From: Pampus argenteus
Taxonomy: Eukaryota > Chordata > Actinopteri > Scombriformes > Stromateidae
NCBI GenBank assembly: GCA_036937835.1
Contig: CM072881.1
Span: 955,001 to 1,019,000 of the forward strand
DNA: 64,000 bases
Direction: 5' to 3'
In this document: one piece after another, positions 26,137 to 39,506 of the stretch
How the letters are laid out: every line of letters begins with the position of its first letter
Numbering within the stretch: the first letter of the stretch is position 1
Notes under the pieces: model-generated
The model's database searches: none
Told to the model about the DNA's origin: nothing
Seen by the model: the letters and a program-made list of their open reading frames with translations, nothing else
Translations under genes and position numbers: made by a program

Positions 26137-26402
26137 GTGGGGTTGATGTAGTGTTTTGCTACCATGGCTGATGACATTCACATATTCACACCAGCAGATG
26201 TTCTCTGTGTTTCCCTTTCCATAACCTGAAGCTAACTGGGATCCCAGCTGTCACTGGACAAACCTGACTGACTGACAGCAGGAACATACTGGACACAAAC
26301 ATTTTTACAGGTGGCTCCATGGGAATTACAAAGGAAGAAAGTAGCAATTGATTTGATGTCATTTACCTGCCCATAGATATCTGCCTATGGTGACATGCGT
26401 CT

Positions 26403-26600
26403 GGGGTTGGGCATTTAGTTCCAAATTAGAACCGGTTCTAAAGGAATCATTAGGAAATATTAACGGTCCATAAACGCAATATAACTTTTTATTTTTGCTC
26501 TTTCTGCCACAACCTGTCAACATGTTTGTGTGGGTGTGTTATTTTAAAGCACTGGGACAATGAAATCCCAGCAGTCCGGTCGGAGTAACAGATTACTGCT
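26403..26600. repeat. possible 'gaaccggttc' MITE fragment
   Basis: gggttgggcatttagttcca and agaaccggttctaaaggaat resemble the left end of a fish repeat with GGGCATCGA-GTTCC ends. The matching right end was not found. Confidence 0.3.
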
Positions 26601-27231
26601 TTTAAAGGTTGATCAGACAAACACTGCAGAGATCTGTATTATTCACAGAACTCTGGAAAGTTACCATGCATTAGCCTTTGGAGTGACACCAACATATTTT
26701 AATGAAACAATAAGTCAAAGTAAACACTTATAATAATGAACAGATTTTTTATAATATTGTATTATGTTTTATTGGATTGTTTTGGAAGCATACATTTTCT
26801 AAGACAGGTGAGTCTTGATGTAGGTCAAAAACACTGGCAGGTCAGTGTAGTTTGCCCTACAGCAGTGTTTCATGGCTATATTTGACGTTTAACTTTGTTT
26901 ATGAGAGTCAAATAAAGTGAAGTGCACACCTGGTGGACAGGTGCATAGGAAAAGCAAAACTTTGGTTTTCCTCTAGTAGGACTGAAAAACCTCATGTAAA
27001 TACTGTGTGAATCAAATGATTATCTGATCCAACATTTCTCAACCACTGTATGATGAAATGGATAACAAATACAGAGATGTCCTGGCGATATTCAGGTGTC
27101 CCACATAAAAAGTGTAAAGTTCTAAGAGTTGTTACTGAGTTAAAGATAGTAACAATAATTACTCTCCACTAATTCAGCCTCAGCACACCCAAGGTGTGGA
27201 CCGTTTCCTGTGTTACCTGTCTGAAATCTGA

Positions 27232-27232
<1 letters not shown>

Positions 27233-27276
<44 letters not shown>
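27233..27276 (+). repeat. (CA)22 microsatellite
   Basis: A perfect CA array, followed within 100 bp by a second compound array at 27353. Confidence 0.95.
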
Positions 27277-27277
<1 letters not shown>

Positions 27278-27352
27278 CCAGAAGACTAGAACAACTTGTT
27301 TCCAGAGGCTGTTATTCTAGTGGTGTTAATTACTGGGAATCCACTGGCTCAG

Positions 27353-27383
27353 TGCAGGCAGGCAGGCAGGCAGACACACGCAC

Positions 27384-27416
<33 letters not shown>

Positions 27417-27417
27417 G
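27353..27417 (+). repeat. compound (GCAG)n(CA)n microsatellite
   Basis: Tandem ggca units, then interrupted CA repeats (cgcacacacgcacac) that become pure. Confidence 0.93.
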
Positions 27418-27719
27418 TGTCTTCAGCTTCGTAGCACGAGACACACGACTGGATACTCTTAGATAAATTGAATTGTCTGTTACCCCCTTTCATCCTCTCC
27501 CCTTTCTCTTCCTTTCCTCCAGCCTTTTTCTTGCCTCTCCCTCCCCCTCTCCAACTCTTCACTGTTCACACACATTAGTCTGCTGCTGTCAGACACATTG
27601 CCACTGAGTGAGCGAGTAGCACTTGTGGACAGTAAGTAGTTGGAAGAGTTAAGTCATTAATGCCAATACTGCAAACAGAGATGAGTTGTAGTTTTTAGGA
27701 TAATATCAATGCAACAATT

Positions 27720-27880
27720 AGGGCTGGGCAATATGTCAGAAAATAGTAGCAATAAAAAAATGTCATATCAGTCAATAGTTATCACAATAAATTCCCTAAA
27801 CACTTCATATGCAGGCTACTATTTTTACTGCTCTCAACCCAGTGTTAACTTAGCTATATACATCAGTAATACTGATTTAT
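27720..27880. repeat. possible 'gggctgggcaatatg' MITE fragment
   Basis: ttagggctgggcaatatgtc followed by tgtcatatcagtcaatagtt and aataaattccctaaacactt resembles one end of a fish MITE. The other end was not found. Confidence 0.35.
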
Positions 27881-28465
27881 ATTTGTATATTGAAAATGTA
27901 TTTAACATTTGTTATATTTCTTTAATTATAGTTAGTTTAAAGATTTACTATCATGTGCCCAACGTCCCATACTTAGACCACATAATAATAGTTAAGCCAT
28001 TAAGAACTATTATTATCTGATTAAGAGGAGTTTAAAGGAAAAATCAAGTAATGAACTTGCAGCAACTGTAACACAGTAACATCTGAGGTTCCATTCATTT
28101 TTTTAAATGGCGGTTACTGCAATGGTTTGAATGGCTTTACCAATTTACTTATTGAATTACGTCCAGCTGCAGCATGCCTGCCTTTTTTCTATCATTTCCA
28201 CACTGTGTTCACACTCAGATAATAAAAACAGTTGCACTGATGCTAAAAACCCATGTAGGCCTACTTTTCCCCCCATATAATCAGGAATCACTAAGGGACT
28301 TATTAAAATGAGACTATCAAGCAGAATTGATAATGGCACTGGTATTAATAAAATCTTTTGCTTTCAACATCAGCAGATGAAAGTCCTAAATATGTTTTAA
28401 CATCAGTTCCATGACAACAATCTCCAGCTGCTGATGAAGACTGACTCCAGAACAAGCTTCTAAGT

Positions 28466-29045
28466 CAGGGGTCTCAGACTCGCGGCCCCCGGGACGATCA
28501 TTTGCGGCCCGTCTTAATATGAAAGATTAATGTTAGTGCGGCCCGAAATATTGATATGAATGACACTTGTTGTGTGCGGAGCTGAATGAACCAATCACGG
28601 TTAGGTATACGGCTCTGGTGGGCGGGACATCGTCAAGGCTGTCCGGTGGCTCAGCTGTGCGCAGGAGAAGCCGTGAAGCCCCTCTCAAGGCCCCGGTATG
28701 CTTCTGTGCAATCGCCGTAGTACGCCGCGTTCCGCATCGGAGGATTGCAGCATAGTAGTTACGCCAGCTCTGTAAAGCTCCACCTCGCTACAAGTCTGCC
28801 CCGGAGGACACGAAGAAGAGTGTCGTCTCTCTCTCTCTGCGTGTGTGCGAGTCGCAGGGGCCACACACACAGCCTGTGCAAAGCGCAGGATGAAAAACGG
28901 ACTTTTAAATGAAAACTTCATTAAAAGAAGACATGTCTGGGCAAAAGTTTTATCAGCGCTTTTCTTGTGGAAATCCTGATGTGGCCCTGCCTTACCCAGA
29001 CTCTGCCTCCAGCGGCCCCCAGGTCAATTGAGTTTGAGACCCCTG
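28466..29045 (+). mobile_element. internally deleted hAT transposon, copy 2 (580 bp)
   Basis: It has the same terminal repeats as the copy at 7199 (CAGGGGTCTCAGACTC and GAGTTTGAGACCCCTG). The 8-bp flanks ttctaagt (28458-28465) and ctctaagt (29046-29053) match at 7 of 8. Sequence follows copy 1 to the phrase gggcaaaagt, then jumps to the equivalent of about 8168 in copy 1, removing about 460 bp including the transposase C-terminal remnant. A small deletion near the left end also removes part of the gcgcgggcc segment. It could only move with transposase supplied elsewhere. Confidence 0.87.
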
Positions 29046-31975
29046 CTCTAAGTGGACTGAGTTTGTTTTGTGGAACTGTTTTGCTATCAACTTGAAGGTG
29101 CACACAATACTGTGAGAATTCACTATTTTAACCTCTTTCGTATTGTTCTACACCCGTCTTTTTGTTCTTCTGCACATGCTCTCTCGGACTGCAGCAGAGT
29201 TGGTTCCTCCCAGCAGGAACAGTTCACAGGCCGAGCAGTGACAATACTGCTGGGTTACAGCAGACACACTCAGCACAAACTGTTGATGATTTAATTCAGA
29301 GAAGCAATCTAAAGAATCTACAACCAGGACCATCAGCTCAGGTCTAAGCCATTCTATTACCTGTTTAATTCATGTTAGAATAAAATAAGACTTAAATCTA
29401 GTTTTTCTATTACACAAAATCGATTATATTCTGTTACACACAGGGCACAAATATAGAGGCACAAAATAAAGCAACTACCACCATTTCAGTGTGTGAGCGC
29501 TAGAAAGCTAGGCATGGTGAACAATGAATGTAATGTGAAGAACATTCATGGCTTGGATGTGCATGCAGAACATCTGGTTGAGTATTCAGAACTGAAGCAG
29601 ACAGACCTTACAAAATACAATCAACAGTTAATTAGTACTATAATAATACTCTTCTCTTTTAATCATATTCTGTCTGTTGATTCTTCCCTACATGCATTTG
29701 CTTTGTTTAACTATACATCTATTTATGTATTGATCTTTTAGTGTGGTTTAATTCTTTGATGAAAAACAGAAAATCCCTGATAATTCAACCACATTCATTA
29801 CAAAAGGGTGATGACCTCCTGGGGCTGGATGAATGAACCCTATGACACTACTGTTAAGGCTATGTAAAGCACACCCACAAGTAAAAAGAATTCCTGACCA
29901 CTTCATTAGCATGTCAAATAAAACATCAAATATGGCCAATCAATGTAGTGCTTCACCTAAGTAAAGCATGAAGCCGTGGTTCTGTGTACAGGCTCTCACT
30001 CATCACATCTTGCACAATAAACATTTAGCTCAAAAGGAATGAGCTCAACTATATTCTACTGGAGGGTGTAGTTTAGTAGAAAATAGTTCCTGCATGAAAC
30101 CGCTCACAAAAAAGGCCTGTGTACCATTATCATGAGTAACAGTAACGGGTCATGCTCATTGGTGCTTTGAATGCACAACCATGTGCCATTCAGCTTCACT
30201 GTACTGGAGTGACAGCAGATGTCTCCAAAACTAGGCCAATCACACCGTATATGTGTATTATATCATTTTCTGATAAACCATTCTCATTGGTAGAATCCTG
30301 TTTCCCATCACTCACTGCAGCTCTCTATAGATAGTGTCTGTTGATAACAATACACATCTGACAGAATGATAACTAACTCAAGGCGATACCTGCCTAAGTC
30401 TTTAGACTGACAAGTCAAGAATCCTTGAGGTGCTGACGGCACATTCTGTCTCAGGATGTGTTCCCTTTATATGGCACCATTACATACAAAGTCAATGCAA
30501 TGATTTTACCCAGACCACAACTGTACTTGAATGTACATTATAACCAATGGTATATAACTATATGGTCCATATAGAGAGGAGATTTTGAACTGAACACAAA
30601 CACATTCCTACAGACACCTCCTGTAGATAAACGGCTTACAGCTAAATGTAAAGCATGTATTTTGGCTGTTTAAGGCAAATACACACAAATGATCCAGCAG
30701 TCCAACTTGTGCAAGTAGTATGACACTAAACTTTACTTTGTGTACTGTCTGAACACAGCTTCAGGGGTGTAATATACCTTTAAAGACTCAGAAATGAACA
30801 CAGATCAATGTTTCATTTCTACATAATGTTTGTTGTTGAATAGTTTTAGAGGTCCAAACTGATCTGTTACATTATGTCCTGCCTCATGTGTCTTCGGTAA
30901 TCTCCCAAATGCTCCTTCCTCCCTATTTTGTTGTGGAACAAATTCAAATTTAAAAGTTACTGTTTGTAGATATTAGGGATGTGTGCCATTAGTTAACTAG
31001 TCAATTAAATACTGCTATCCTCACTCGTTGGCACCAGAAATAAGAGTCATCTTACCTTATCATCACATATCTAATGTCTGTCAGGCATGCACCGTCCTCT
31101 CTCTTCGCTAACATCAGACCACCACTGCCGTTCCCTCTGTAGCCAAGCTTCGAAGCCCAGAAAAAGGCATTCATTACAGCCTATTAACAACTACTGCAGT
31201 TTTGGTCCAGCCACACACTAGACATTGTACTGGAACATTATATTATCAAGCATTTCACAGTGTACAGAGTCATGTTAAAGTAACTTCACCTGACAAATGT
31301 GATGTTTTATGTTACCAATGAAGCATCTCATTGTATTTAGTACACACATGCATGTAGGTAAAGCAATTATGTGTGGACACAAGTGTTAGCCACAATGCTT
31401 TGTAACATCCATCCAGCAACAGTTATCTAAGCAGCTACACTGAGTGCTTAGCTGTGTGTGTGTGTGTGTGTGTGTTGTGACAGTGACGAGGAAATCACTG
31501 TTCACCGTCCATTCCCTCTCCTCTCAGTAGATATTACAGCACGGAGGGTTCAGTCTTTATACCACCCTGGTTCATTCTTATTCATAGCTCCTATTCTTTT
31601 TCAATATCCAGTCAGAATCTGTGTTGGAGCACAATACATTTACAGTATGCACTGTACTTCCAAAAGCAAGAAATATAGTACTGTACAGGAATTTGTTAGG
31701 ACCTAAACAGGAAACCAAAACCTTGTGTTAAGATATAACAGATACTAGCTTATTACTCAAACACTGAGTACTGAACCAGTGCCCTTTTTGTTCCAAATGT
31801 AAAATCTGTAAACTGATAACGATTGTTTCTGTGTGTTTAAAGGTGCATATACAACGTATCTAACACATTACACACATACACAAATGAATAAACACTGTAG
31901 CGCTCTTCACTGTTCTTCATTTTCTGGGCAGTTCTCCTTCATGAACATGTTTAACATGTCCATGAAGGAGAACTG
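29046..31975. other. intron 1 stretch without recognised genes
   Basis: Unique AT-rich sequence with one TG array (31453). A phrase near 30972 (ttagggatgtgtgccattag) may be one end of a degenerate MITE; its partner was not seen. Confidence 0.55.
31453..31476 (+). repeat. (TG)n microsatellite
   Basis: About 12 TG units in intron 1. Confidence 0.92.
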
Positions 31976-32545
31976 GAGGCTGGGCAATATGGACAAAATC
32001 AAATATCACTATATTTTTGACCATGTTGATATTGACATTGGAAGGACTGCTGGTGCTTTCACAGACTATTTACACACAGAGATTTTTGATGAATAATCAT
32101 CAGTAATGTGGATATAAAGACTAAGTGGTTAAAGAAAAGACCAGCTAGAACAGTCAACATCACTTTACTGTAATGCAGCATTTAAAACCAAGAAAAGACA
32201 ATACTTATGACATATTACAATACCATCATATCTCAAGCCTAATAGCATTTCTGCCTAACTCATTTTTTTTGCCAAATTGAGATATTGGCCTAACTACTCT
32301 CCTATCACTGCTGCACCACCCTGTATAATTGTCCTCAGCCAATCAGAAGTCTTGTAACATTCAAAAAACACTATCTGCCTTAGTCATCTAGTTGACTTGG
32401 GCATTTTTGATGCCATATAAAAATGTGCCTGAAAAAATGAGTTAGGCAGATATGCTATTAGGCTGACGATATCCAACACCTAAGACGACATCTTGTCTCA
32501 TATCACCATATGGTATATATTGATATACTGCATGCAGTTTTTACA
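31976..32545. mobile_element. degenerate MITE (gctgggcaatatggac family), interrupted
   Basis: The left part begins gctgggcaatatggacaaaa and continues with gtgctttcacagactattta and gcagcatttaaaaccaagaa, phrases of a common fish repeat with TAGGGCTGGGCAATAT ends. The right part resumes with gacgatatccaacacctaag. Target duplications were not recognised. A second inverted-repeat element splits it at 32236-32464. Confidence 0.5.
32236..32464. mobile_element. small inverted-repeat element nested in the 31976 MITE
   Basis: AGCCTAATAGCATTTCTGCC at the left and GCTATTAGGCT at the right, with internal ctaactcatttttt and aaaaaatgagttag, form inverted repeats of about 30 bp around a 160-bp core. The surrounding MITE sequence appears continuous across it. 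The superfamily is undetermined because no clear target duplication is visible. Confidence 0.6.
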
Positions 32546-33227
32546 CAATGCAGAAATGCAATATGTGCTTATTGAAGATCTCTCTCTCTCTCACAGTCAC
32601 ACACAGACACAGTCACACACAGACACACACGCTGCTGCAGCTTGCTAGCTACCATCTGTTCGATTAGCAGACCTAAATAGTACAGTGGTTTAAGCAGGCA
32701 TTAGCAACACATGTGCACAAACACACACACAGACAGACACATCCACAGGGGACAGATTAAGCACTTGTACAGTGTCTGTAGTCTGAAATCAGTGCTTTCC
32801 CTTCACTGTGGGTTTCATAGCAGTAAACACTAGGGATATAAACAGAATAGTGAAGAGTCTGTCAGTGACAATACTGAACAGAATTAAGAACAAAGACAGT
32901 GTGAGCTGTGTAAACACAGTCAGCCAACACTTCCAGCACTGGAACGCATTTCATAATGATGCTTAGAAACACTGTGGTCCCAAGCGAACAGAGGAGGCAC
33001 ATGCATCCAAAAGCCTGAACCGTGTGCACTATGATTCTACCCTGCTACCTAACGATTAGCAGATGTACTTAACACATTGCAATTACTGTTTGTACAAACT
33101 TGATGGTCAAAATGTTCTGCTAGACACATGTGGTAAGAAACAGCAGATCGTGATTAACGTGATTCTGATAAGGTAGCTATAGCCATCTCCACCACTCAGT
33201 TGTTACAGCCACGGTTGTAGGCTGCAA

Positions 33228-33535
33228 CTAACAATTATTTTCATTGTTGATTAATCTGTTAATTATTTTCTCGATTAACCAATTAGTTGTTTAGCTTATA
33301 AAATGTCAGAAAATGATTAAAAATGGCGATCACTATTTCTGACCGTTCTCAAATGTCTTGTTTTGCCCCGACCAACAGTCAACCAACAACCCAACTGCAA
33401 CTAAAGAAAACAGAAAATATTCACATTTGAGACAATTTGAACATTTTCTTAAAAGAAATACTCAAAACTACTTCAAAATAGTTGGCAATGAATTGAATAG
33501 TAATACTATTAAATCAACTAATCATTGCAGCTTTA
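33228..33535 (+). repeat. 'gctgcaactaac-attattttca' repeat, better-preserved copy
   Basis: Ends TAGGCTGCAACTAACAATTA and ACTAATCATTGCAGCTTTA are imperfect inverted repeats. The 8-bp flanks cacggttg and gacagttg match at 6 of 8, which would suit a hAT-type MITE. No coding remnant is visible. Confidence 0.6.
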
Positions 33536-36500
33536 GACAGTTGACATTCTCCATGTCATCTAAGCAAACTCCATGTGCTGAGGAGAACCACGAGATGTAG
33601 CAAAAAGCACTAGAAAAGCTTTTACATACTAAATGCAACAACGGATAATCAATCTAGAAATAAACTGTTTCAGCACTACTTTGGTCTTTATTAAAGTGAT
33701 TAAGATGCTGATAACAGAGGCGTGTTGCCACAGATCTGCTGAAAAAGCTTTGCTGGAGCAGTGTGGCTGACCTCTGGCTGGATGTGTGACACTTCTTCCT
33801 TCTTCACATTTGTCTTCAGGTCATCTCTCTCTTTTTGTCATTTTTCCTCTCTATTAGTGCTCTTCCTCCATCATACTCTTTGACTCCAGCTTCCCTCTGT
33901 GAACATTTAGTGACAGAGTGAAGGAGAGAAAGCAGCAGACAGCATGACCGACAGCTCCAGACTGAGCTGGATTTTTCTGGGTTCATTTCAGGGCCAATGA
34001 CTGACATCATGGAAAATAGCTTTTCATAATTCTGCATCATTATGACCACTTGTTGGCCCTGCTCTGGCAAGGGCACAATGTGTGCAAATGTGTGTGTGTG
34101 TCCAGGTCTTTCAGAAACACTTTCAGAGGCTTTACTGTAGCCTGTGACTACAATATGCATACAAATAAACACAAATACAACATGTATGTGACGTGTAGGG
34201 GCAGCAGCCTTGTCTGTGTTTGTTGGCTTGTTAAATCTAATCACAGTTTGGTTTAAATTTAGTTGCAGTTTAATTACACAGCACATAAGACTAAAACCTC
34301 ACAATGCTATTCTGGCACCCCAAAAATATAATAATGGTCTTGCTATTACAAGGCCTGTTTACTGTTGGGTCTGTGCAGCCAAACCACAGAAAGACACATC
34401 CACATTTCATCAAGGGACAAAGCACTAAACCTGCTCTCCAAACACAAGAAAAACAGAAGATCTTTTCAACATTCTAACTGGTCAAACTTTAGTTTTACCT
34501 TCATTAAAAAGGGACAATGTCACAAAAGGTTTTAATGCTCTATTCCCATGTGAATTTAGTTTATGCAGCAGTTTTACAGACAGCCGGTTACAACAAAAAT
34601 CACATAGTGAGTGCAGGAGAAAAAAAGAGAACTGTGACTCAACCCTAAACTATTTGACACAAACATCAACAAAGTCAGTGCGTATGTGTGTCTTTGTGTG
34701 TTTGACATTGATCCAGCAGAGCAGCAGGGCACATATTCTGCCATGTCAGGAAAAAACGTGTCTCTGTGTTTGCAGTGAACTATTACAACTTCTCAGTTCA
34801 GCATCAAACTAAAACCTTACTCAACCTTTCCTCCCTGACATTTACAAAGAAGAACATTTTGAGGCTTTTAATATCAGTCTTTATTTTTCTGATTGTGTCA
34901 CATTATTAGTGAAACAATGATAATAAACATAAAGAAGGACCTGCCAATGGAGAAATAATTCAGACCAGATTAAAAACAGACTGTATGTCCTCATGCACTC
35001 AAGCATAGTTTTTTCCTGCCCCAAAAAAGCACATCACAGTTCTCTGAAAATGCTTCCAGTGATTGACAGTAAAGAGAAAACTGGTGAGACACCCAACTGT
35101 GCTACTAATTATGCAGTAAGTAAAAATAAATGATTCATCTACATAGTGTGTACAGAAAATAATATTTGAAGGCTTTCATCAGGTTTTCCGATGGATTTGT
35201 ATCTGACTTTCACCTGTTTTATGCTGAGAGTAACTAAACATTTGGATTAATGTCATTGATTTGGATTTTAAATACAATCCAACAGTTATATGGTGAGACT
35301 GACTGTTGGCTGTGAACTACGATTGAGATTAACTATAATACATTTACTACTTGGCCAACTGATTCACATCAAAAGTTTGTAGAGTAGCACAACTGTGTGT
35401 GATTAGACTCCCTTTAACACATGTAGACCAGCCATAAGCAGCATCTGAGTATGTTCATGTTGTTCTTCTCTCTCTTCACCACCACCACACTTCCCAAGAA
35501 TGACAGAACATTTGCAGCATTACACTGCCCTCTTCTCTCACAAAATGTAACTTGCTGCTGTCTCCAAGTGGCCATCGAGACAGAGACTACTGGCTGTTTA
35601 ACAGACACCCAGTGATGCATGTGTATCAAGATTTTAGAATTTGTTAGCATAAATGTCAGGCAGTGATAAGTAATCTGGTGTGTATGAATGTGAGTGCAGA
35701 AACCACAGCTTTTTTGGGGCAGTGGTGACCTAAAGGTTAGTGAAGCAAGCTTGTGACCTGTGTGAATGTGATCAGGTTAAAAAGAAAAATAGTGTGCGGT
35801 ATCAATGCAGAACAAATGGGAAATATGGGGAAAAAAACAACAATTAAGTAATTATTATTTATCAAAATTTAGCTTCTTCCATCTTACGCAGTTTGAGACT
35901 TTGGTGCTTTTGTCTGGTATATACTATTGTAAATAAATGATCTTTGGTTTGAGCTCTGGAAACATATTTAAAATATTTGTATGGTGCGGCACATGTTGTT
36001 CTGGTGTGTCACCGACAGGTCTTCCTTCTCCACGTCCTCTCTCTCTACCTCACTTTCCTTTAAAAGTCTTCCAGTATTTGTTCTGTCAAAATGAGATGCC
36101 CCTCTCTTCTTCTATTTTACATATACCCGTTTCCCGTGGCTGAGTCTGTACATCACTGCTGTGCTGTGCTCTACTGTGCACCCCCCTTCAGAGATGGTTT
36201 GAGGTCAACCGGCTCACGTGTCTCCGTCTCCTGCTACAGCATGTGGGCTAGAAATTCCACCATCCCACCGTTTCAAATTGCATGTTTCCTGGCTCTAAAA
36301 GAGCACGCGCACACAGCCTACCTCATGCGCGCGCACGCACACACACACACATCATTCACTTACATGCACATACACAACAGAAAAGGCATTATATAAGCAG
36401 AAAGGCAGAAAGCTGTGCAGTAATTTCAGCACAGAGATTATTGCTTAATAAATGCCTTAAATTGATCGAACTAATACTTTTACTTTTTAAAGTAAAACCT

Positions 36501-36998
36501 TAGACTTCTCATAATTTACCATCAATATTTCCATTACTGTCATTCCTAATGGCTGTTTCCAAGGCAAGGAGGGCGATGATGATCCTGGACACACATGCAA
36601 GTAGGCCGGGTGGAGAGATAAGACAGTACTGGGAGAATTGTAAACCGGCATTTCTCGAGCACTAGAGTCAGACATGTCTGGTTAATGACATCGCTCTGCA
36701 CCATCCATAAGAATAAATGTATGACACATACCGATATAACTCAAATTATTTTGATGTCAGTTTCGGTTCCTTTTCAATTAACTGACCAGCCTGATTTTCA
36801 GGTATGGAAAGGGGAGTACAGTTTTAGTGACTCACCATTCCGTTGGACATTTGCACAGTAAAACAGTCCATTCTCTGGATTTTTAAATAAATACATTTTT
36901 GGCTAAACGTAAACATCATCAGCACCAACTGATACAATCTATTGGCCACTGTTGTCATTTCAGGCTGTCATTGGTTTGTCTCAGATAATGTGGTAAAC
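33536..36998. other. intron 1 stretch without recognised genes
   Basis: Only the SINE-like fragment at 35712 stands out. Minus-strand ORFs such as 33816-34286 lack recognisable domains. Confidence 0.55.
35712..35785 (+). repeat. tRNA-derived SINE head fragment
   Basis: ggggcagtggtgacctaaag followed by gttagtgaagcaagcttgtg resembles the head of tRNA-derived fish SINEs, including an A-box-like gtggtgacctaaagg. The sequence departs from the family before a B box, so it would not be transcribed by polymerase III. Confidence 0.4.
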
Positions 36999-38198
36999 AA
37001 TGGGTGCTATCCTATTCCTAACCCATAGGGTTCCACATTATGTCGGTCAACCTTTTGCAGCTATTACAGCTTAAACTCTTCTGGGAAGGCTGTCCACAAG
37101 GTTGCAGAGTGTGTTTATAGGAATTTTCAACCATTCTTCCAAAAGCACATTGGTGAGGTCACACACTGATGTTGGTAGAGAAGGCCTGGCTCTCAGTCTT
37201 CGCTCTTATTCATCCCAAAGGTGTTTTATCAGGCTCAGGTTAGGACTCTGTGCACGCCAGTCAAGTTCATCCACACCAGACCTTGTCATCCATGTCTTTA
37301 TGGACCTTGCTTTGTGCACAGTCATGTTGGAAGAGGAAGGGGTCCGCTCCAAACTGTTCCCACAAGGTTGGGAGCATGGAATTGTCCAAAATGTTTTGGT
37401 ATCCTGAAGCATTCAAAGTTCCTTTCACTGGAACTAAGGGGCCAAGCCCAACTCCTGAAAAACAACCCCACACCATAATTCCTCCTCCACCAAATTTTAC
37501 ACTCACAATGCAGTTCGAAATATACCGTTCTCCTGGCAACCTCCAAACCCCAAGACTCGTTCATCAGATTGCCAGATGGAAAAGCGTGATTCATCACTCC
37601 AGAGAATGCGTCTCCACTGCTCTAGAGTCCAGTGGCGACGTGCTTTACACCACTGCATCCAACGCTTTGTATTGGACTTGGTGATGTATGGATGAGATGC
37701 AGCTGCTCAGCCATGGAAACCCATTCCATGAAGCTCTCTGTGTACTGTACGTGGGCTAATTTGAAGGTCACATGAAGTTTGGAGCTCTGTAGCAACTGAC
37801 TGTGCAGAAAGTCAGTGACCTCTTTGCACTATGTGCTTCAGCATCTGCTGACCCCTCTCTGTCAGTTTACGTGGCCTACCACTTTGTAAATGAGTTACTG
37901 TTGTTCCCAAACTCTTACATTTTCTTATTATAAAGCCGTCAGTTGACTTTGGAATATTTAGGAAAAAGGAAATTTCACGACTGGATTTGTTGCACAGGTG
38001 GCATCCTATGACAGTTCCACGCTGGAAGTCACTGAACTCCTGAGACCGGCTGATTCTTTCACAAATGTTTGTAGAAACAGTCTCCATGCCTAAGTGCTTG
38101 ATTTTATACACCTGTGGCCGGGCCAAGTGATTAGGACACCTGATTCTGATCATCATCTGATCATTTGGATGGGTGGCCATACTTTTGGCAATATAGTG
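36999..38198 (-). mobile_element. Tc1/mariner transposon, one end degraded
   Basis: The right terminus, read on the minus strand, is CACTATATTGCCAAAAGTAT followed by ggccacccatcc, next to TA at 38199-38200. The far end near 36999 retains the family phrase cctattcctaacccataggg, but its terminal repeat is unrecognisable; a weak match (attggccac) near 36948 may be its remnant. The transposase pseudogene is listed separately. Confidence 0.87.
37040..38180 (-). pseudogene. Tc1 transposase pseudogene, catalytic Glu changed to Lys
   Basis: The N-terminal part is open from 38180 to 37812: METVSTNICERISRSQEFSD, then FSDFQRGTVIGCHL, a helix-turn-helix (FFLNIPKS) and SGRPRKLTERGQQMLKHIV. The core appears in shifted frames (FGGGGIMVWGCFSGVGLGPL, LFQHDCA). 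The third catalytic position reads NLSLIKHLWDE where the family has NPIEHLWDE: the codon at 37224-37226 is AAA, a Glu-to-Lys change. A stop follows DE at 37205-37207. Several frameshifts separate the blocks, so this copy is dead. Confidence 0.88.
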
Positions 38199-39148
38199 TA
38201 TTTAATGTACACACACACACAAATGTGGAGATCACGTGCATGTGTGTGGGTGGGTAAGTGGATGGGTGTCATTCACACAACAAAAGTTCAGTCTTCAGAA
38301 GGTTATAGAGCGGCACTACGGTCCAGCTCTGCTTTTCTACACATGGGGCCGACCTTTTTGTTTGGTGTTTATGTACCTCCTTAACAGCTCTACTAAGAAT
38401 ATTTCATCATCATAATAGTAATAATCCAACTGTTGTTCAATTGACGTGCAATTTACTGTTTCACTTCTACACTTATCACACAAGACATCTTCATCATGAC
38501 ATTTACAATTGACTTGAAGTTATGAATTCAGACAACAGTATATAGCAAAATGCTCATATTGAATTGTCATATAGTCATATTATCATTCACCTGAAGAAAA
38601 TAGCATGTGAATACTAGTGAATACATGACATTACTGAATCAACTAACTGTGGCTGCAGATAAGGAAATGGGTGATTAGGTTAATTACTGATGGAAAGCTC
38701 AGAGTGCCAAACAGCAGGCAATCAAAGTGAAAGGACAGTTCACTGGAAGCTTTATCATGGCTGATATCAATGTGTAGGAGTGTCTAAGGGATTGTGTGTG
38801 CTCATTCATCATGATCCCTGACAGTCACTATTATAAGAATAGGACTGTTTCTTCCTTGTTGGCAGTCAATGGCCTTGCAAGAGTCTGACCTCTTGGCAAA
38901 TCAAAATAAATCTAAAAACATACAGGAAAACTATTCAAGACTAAGTAAAGGTTGAGAGGCTCAGCCAGTGTGAGTGTGTGCGCACAGGTACAGTGTCTCT
39001 ATCACACTCAGTCAACACCACTGACTAGCTTCATTGGTAGACCTGGTAGTAGTGATATGGTAGTGGCTGCAGTAGCAATAAAAGCAGGGTGACAGTGCCA
39101 GCAGTAGTAGCAGTGTAGGAGTACATATAGAAGTGACAGTGTTTCATG

Positions 39149-39506
39149 TAGTGGTGGGCATAGATTCATTTTTTTAATCTAGATTAATCTCACTGAAATC
39201 TTGAAATTAATATAGATTAATCTAGATTAAAATGGCTTGTTCAGAATGTGAAATATCTAAGTACTGACCAAAAGTTAGTTTGGGTAATTCACAGGCGCGT
39301 AAAGGTTCGAAAACTAGTTCTCGCCCCCTACAGTGCAATTCGGCTTTTTATACATCCGCACTAAAATATCACGTTGAAAGTCATCAGTTTGCTTATTATA
39401 GGACCCAGCTCTAAACCCAATTGTGATTAACGGTGGTATTTTTATATCGCTCAATAAGAGTCTCACATTATCGCAGCACCTTAACGCCGATAACGGCCCA
39501 CCACTA
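39149..39506. mobile_element. hAT MITE family B, 358-bp copy
   Basis: The element runs from TAGTGGTGGGCATAGATTC to GATAACGGCCCACCACTA. A perfect 8-bp duplication gtttcatg sits at 39141-39148 and 39507-39514. The left subterminal region repeats 'tctagattaatct'; the right subterminal region has 'cgctcaataagag...cgcagcaccttaacgccgataac'. The larger, inverted relative at 40459-42569 shares both subterminal regions. Confidence 0.88.

Noticed and set aside
33816..34286. 156-codon minus-strand ORF
   Set aside because: No recognisable domain, conserved motif or splice sites; not supported as a gene.
37250..37684. 144-codon plus-strand ORF
   Set aside because: Antisense shadow of the Tc1 transposase pseudogene.
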